Assembly: GCF_030272615.1 (NCBI RefSeq)
Contig: NC_081412.1
Location: forward strand, 38,882,911-38,942,910
DNA length: 60,000 nt
Reading direction: 5' to 3'
From: Cryptomeria japonica
Taxonomy: Eukaryota > Streptophyta > Pinopsida > Cupressales > Cupressaceae
Part shown: piece after piece, positions 56,840-60,000 of the stretch
Layout: the number at the start of each line of letters is the position of its first letter
Numbering within the stretch: position 1 is the first letter of the stretch
The notes under the pieces: model-generated
Database searches by the model: none
What the model saw: the letters and a program-made list of their open reading frames with translations, nothing else
Told to the model about the DNA's origin: nothing
Translations under genes and position numbers: made by a program

Positions 56840-59051
56840 CTAGAAACATCAAATCAACTTCGCATGGTCTTATGCAGACATGCCTGGTCTAGATCCTGAT
56901 TTGGTTATGCATCACCTCACCATGGCAGAAGGAGCTAAATTGGTAAAATAAAAGCTTAGAAAGATGCACCCACAGATTGATGTGCTTGTCAAGGCAGAAC
57001 TCAAAAAGCTCTTAGATGTTGGTTTCATTCGACCAATCAATTATCCTGATTGGATCTGCAACATTGTACCTATCGGCAAGCCTAATGGGGGCATCTGTAT
57101 CTATACTGACTTCAAAGATTTGAACAAAGCATGCCCTAAGGATGAATTCCCCATACCCAACATCAACATGATTGTCGATCTCACAGCAAGTCATGTCATG
57201 CTTTCTCTTATCGACGACTTTTCAGGGTACAACCAGATCAAGATTGCTCGAGAGGATCAACATAAAACTGCTTTCACATGCCCATGGGGAACCTACTATT
57301 GGAATGTAATGTCATTTGTTCTGAAGAATGCAGGGGCAACCTATCAACGAGCCATGACTACCATATTTCATGATATGATGCACACTATAATGGAGGATTA
57401 TGTCGATGATTTATTAGAAAAATCATTAACAAGAGAAGGTCATGTGGAAATACTAGGTCAAATCTTTGACAAATTAGAGCAATATCACGTTCATCTAAAT
57501 CCAAAGAAATGTGTCTTTGGAGTAACCTTCGGGAAACTCCTAGGATACATTGCATCAAGCAAAGGCATTGAAGTAGATCTGGCAAAAGTCAAAGCAATCA
57601 TGGACATGTCACCTCTAAAGAACATCAATCAGTTAAGGACACTACAAGGGTGGCTACAGTCAATTCGGAGATTCATTACGCAATTGGTTGATAAGTGTCA
57701 TCCCTTCACACATCTGTTACACAAGAATATCCGCTTTCAATGGGATACAAAGTGCCAACAAGCATTCCAAATGCTTAAAGAGTACCTGATGAATACACCG
57801 TTGTTGATACCACCAGATCCACGTAGACCTCTATTGCTCTATATTTCAGCTACAAATACGAAATTAGGAGTATTGTTGGCATAACACAATGCAAAAGGAA
57901 AAGAGTGTGTTGTATACTCTATCTCTCGCACATTGGTAGGCTATGAACTCAATTACACACCTATTGAGTGAGCTTGCCTAGCAGTTATCTTGGCAGCCAC
58001 AAAACTAAGGCACTACATGTTGACACACAAGATACGACTCATCGCTAAAATTGATCCACTCAAGTACTTACTCAGGAAAGCAACATTAACAGGCCGCTTG
58101 GCCAAATGGGTTATGATTATGAGTGAATTTGACATTGAGTATGTGGACCGTAAGGCTATCAAGGGGCAAGTTATTGCAAATCAGTTGGTTGATGCACCCC
58201 TCACAGGTGATCATCCTCTTGTTTCAAATTTTCCAGATGAAGAGATCTTCATGATCACAGCAACACAACCATGGAAGCTCTACTTTGATGGCTCATATAC
58301 TAGATATGGCTCGGGGGCAGGCATTCTTTTCATTACACCTCAAGGTGATAGCATCCCAAAGTCATATAGGCTCACTTTCCCATGCACCAGCAATATAGCA
58401 AAACATGAGACCTTAATCACCGAACTCAGGTTGGCTATACAATGGCATCTCAAAGAGCTACAGGTATATGAAGATTCTTAGCTAGTCATCCAACAAGTCA
58501 CTGATGAGTATCAAACTAAGGATGATAAGCTCATGTCATATAAAAAGATGGTGGATAGTTACAAAGAATCATTTACAACTATCACCTTTGAACAAGTCCC
58601 TAGAGATCATAATTGAGCTGTTGGCGCAATGGCTACAATTGCATCTCTCCTGGATCTTCCACAAAATTCAACCTGCTACAAGTTCTTGGTCGATCAGCTT
58701 TGGATCCCTGCGTATGATATCCCCGAAACTGAAATGATATGTTGCCTTGTTGGTTCTGAATCCCCATGGTATGGTGAGTTCTTCACTTAACTCCGCAATC
58801 ACGCACTTCCTCCCAACCAATCCAATAACCAATGCAAAACCTTCATCCGCCAAACAACTCGATACACCATCATTGTCGAAACCCTATACTGGCAAAGTCT
58901 TGATGGTACTCTCCTTCGATGTCTGGAACAAGACGAGACAAAAAAGGCTTTGGAAGAGGTACATGAAGGCATTTGTGGGACTCACTCAAGCAGTCCTTCC
59001 CTAGCAAAGAAGATCATGTGCACTGGATACTATTGGCTTCAAATACCTTGA
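56840..59051 (+). pseudogene. Family G pol: RT, RNase H, second RNase H and integrase stump
   Basis: One frame with stops at 57882, 57969, 58479, 58614, about 58788 and 59049. RT: YADMPGLDPDLVMHHL entry block, SLIDDFSGYNQIKIA (first catalytic Asp), FVLKNAGATYQRAM, and YVDD at 57399-57410, so RT motifs are intact. The first RNase H (LLLYISATNTKLGVLLA) has lost several residues. The second RNase H, WKLYFDGSYTRYGSG (Asp at 58287) and NIAKHETLITELRLAI, is the extra archaeal-type domain of the Tat clade; the usual acidic residue is Lys in AKHE. Integrase keeps EVHEGICGTHSS and KIMCTGYYW, the first half of the HHCC finger, and then stops: the second Cys pair and the whole DDE core are missing. Confidence 0.85.
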
Positions 59052-59531
59052 CTTCATCGGGATATTATATCAATTGTCTAAGTCTCATCAGGTCACTTTG
59101 ATTCACTTACTTAGACTTTCTCTTGTCCAAGCAAACAACTGACATCAACTGGCACGCTTTGACTCAACCAAGGCAATTTAAACCGATTTCACCAGATTGT
59201 CCAACCAATTTTGATCAATTGTATAGTATCAATCAAAATCACAAACACTACATTTGCACCGTGATCCTATGTACTTTTGAGGCTTGTCGTTTCCCCATAG
59301 TCACTCTGTCTTCTCCCATTCTTTCACCCTAACTTCTAAATTATTCTATTCTATTTCTCCCTAACTTCTTCTTTTTAGAAAGATCACCCAATTTTTCAAA
59401 AAAAATCGGCCCATCTATTGAGGGGGGGCATACCACCCACTAAATTAACATTTATGTGGCATATTTCTCATACCTATCTTTCTTTCTTTGAAACGACGCG
59501 ATAAAACCACACCGTCTCAAAGAGGGGCAAA
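59052..59531 (+). other. 3' untranslated region of family G element with polypurine tract
   Basis: No coding frame is supported. AAGAGGGGCAA at 59520-59530 directly precedes the LTR. A G-rich run, GAGGGGGGGC, lies near 59420-59429. The integrase core would be expected here, so the region marks an internal deletion. Confidence 0.7.
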
Positions 59532-60000
59532 TGTAGACACGTAAATTTGTCCACTTAATTAAATGAATATTTAGTATTTATTTGATTATTTAACCATCAA
59601 TCAATAATTAATTTAATTAATATTTAATTAATTCATCTTAACCCTCTTCTCCTATTAATTAAATAAATTATTCAATTTATTTGATTTAATTCACTTAACC
59701 AAATTCAGACCATTAATTAAATAAATAAATCATATTTGTTTAATTAAATCTTCTCTCACATTTAATTATTTATATAAATCCCCCAAAATCCCATCTCTCA
59801 CATTTAAATAAATAAACATTTATTTAAATCACTTTTATCCTCCACCCACTTGCATTTTCCTACAAATGCAAGTTGCACAACTATTTTAAATAAATAAATT
59901 ATTTATTTAAAATCCTATTTATCCTCACCCACTTGAAACCTTTAATGGCTTCCCTTAAAGTCTTCAAACTTAATGGCTTCCTTCTAGAGTCTTCTCAAGA
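59532..60000 (+). mobile_element. Family G 3' LTR, cut by right window edge
   Basis: Begins TGTAGACACGTAAATTTG after the polypurine tract and follows the 5' LTR. It shows the unbroken ACTATTTTAAATAAATAAATT at which the Helitron-like element entered the 5' LTR. The 61-bp repeat begins at about 59939 and the window ends within it. Confidence 0.88.

Larger units (their letters stand above)
35897..60000 (+). mobile_element. Long gypsy element, family G (Tat-like), with nested Helitron and copia insertions; runs off right edge
   Basis: 5' LTR at 35897-44301 (split), primer-binding site at 44307, leader, gag, protease, G-patch, RT, two RNase H domains, integrase stump, polypurine tract and 3' LTR from 59532. 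Two RNase H domains in tandem are a known mark of the plant Tat clade (Ogre/Retand types). AAAGG at 35892-35896 is the left flank; its duplicate would lie outside the window. Without the two nested elements the element would be about 10.7 kb to the window edge. It is inserted in the plus-strand C element. Confidence 0.85.

Overview
The window reads as plant nuclear DNA from a large, repeat-rich genome. It is AT-rich, holds no intact host gene, and nearly everything assignable is a transposable element or a fragment of one. Ty1/copia elements, Ty3/gypsy elements with two RNase H domains, long LTRs, a Helitron-like element carrying plant gene pieces with their introns, and heavy C-to-T decay all fit a seed plant. 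A conifer or other gymnosperm is my best guess, but the sequence does not prove it.

Layout, left half. 1-6045 is the 3' part of a copia (SIRE/Maximus-like) element: a gag with four zinc knuckles, no pol, a second very long decayed frame with a Glu/Lys-rich coiled coil, repeated polypurine tracts and a 3' LTR. 6290-19787 is a non-autonomous LTR element (called A/B) with LTRs of about 2.3 kb and a 306-codon open stretch of unknown function. Its left LTR is split by a 6.9-kb palindromic insertion (7529-14438). This has two inverted arms of a gypsy element (family G), a near-perfect 5-bp target duplication, and an uninterrupted copy of the site in the right LTR. 19789-23413 is a second tandem pair of LTRs (family D) with almost no internal coding. 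A minisatellite (23495-24010) and about 2.2 kb of unassigned DNA follow.

Layout, right half. 26250-31664 is a minus-strand gypsy-like element (family C) with gag and a protease-like region only. 31665-35896 is a plus-strand C copy whose LTR holds a solo G LTR (32302-33544) and whose internal region is cut by a long G element. That G element runs from 35897 past the right edge. Its 5' LTR is split by a 6.7-kb Helitron-like element (36236-42943, minus) that carries exons of a NOT4/CNOT4-type gene and of an LRR receptor kinase. Its internal region is split by a copia element with matching 1068-bp LTRs and an exact TCTAA duplication (48505-55200). The G element's own order is leader, gag, protease, G-patch, Thr/Pro-rich spacer, RT, RNase H, second RNase H, and a stump of integrase, then 3' LTR.

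The nesting gives an order of events: C first, then G into C, then the Helitron and the copia into G; independently, the palindromic G into LTR A. None of the elements looks able to move on its own now: each has premature stops, frame changes, lost protease residues or missing domains. The most unusual items are the palindromic insertion with two U3 ends, the Helitron-like element with asymmetric terminal inverted repeats, and the unassigned long frames in the two pol-less elements.
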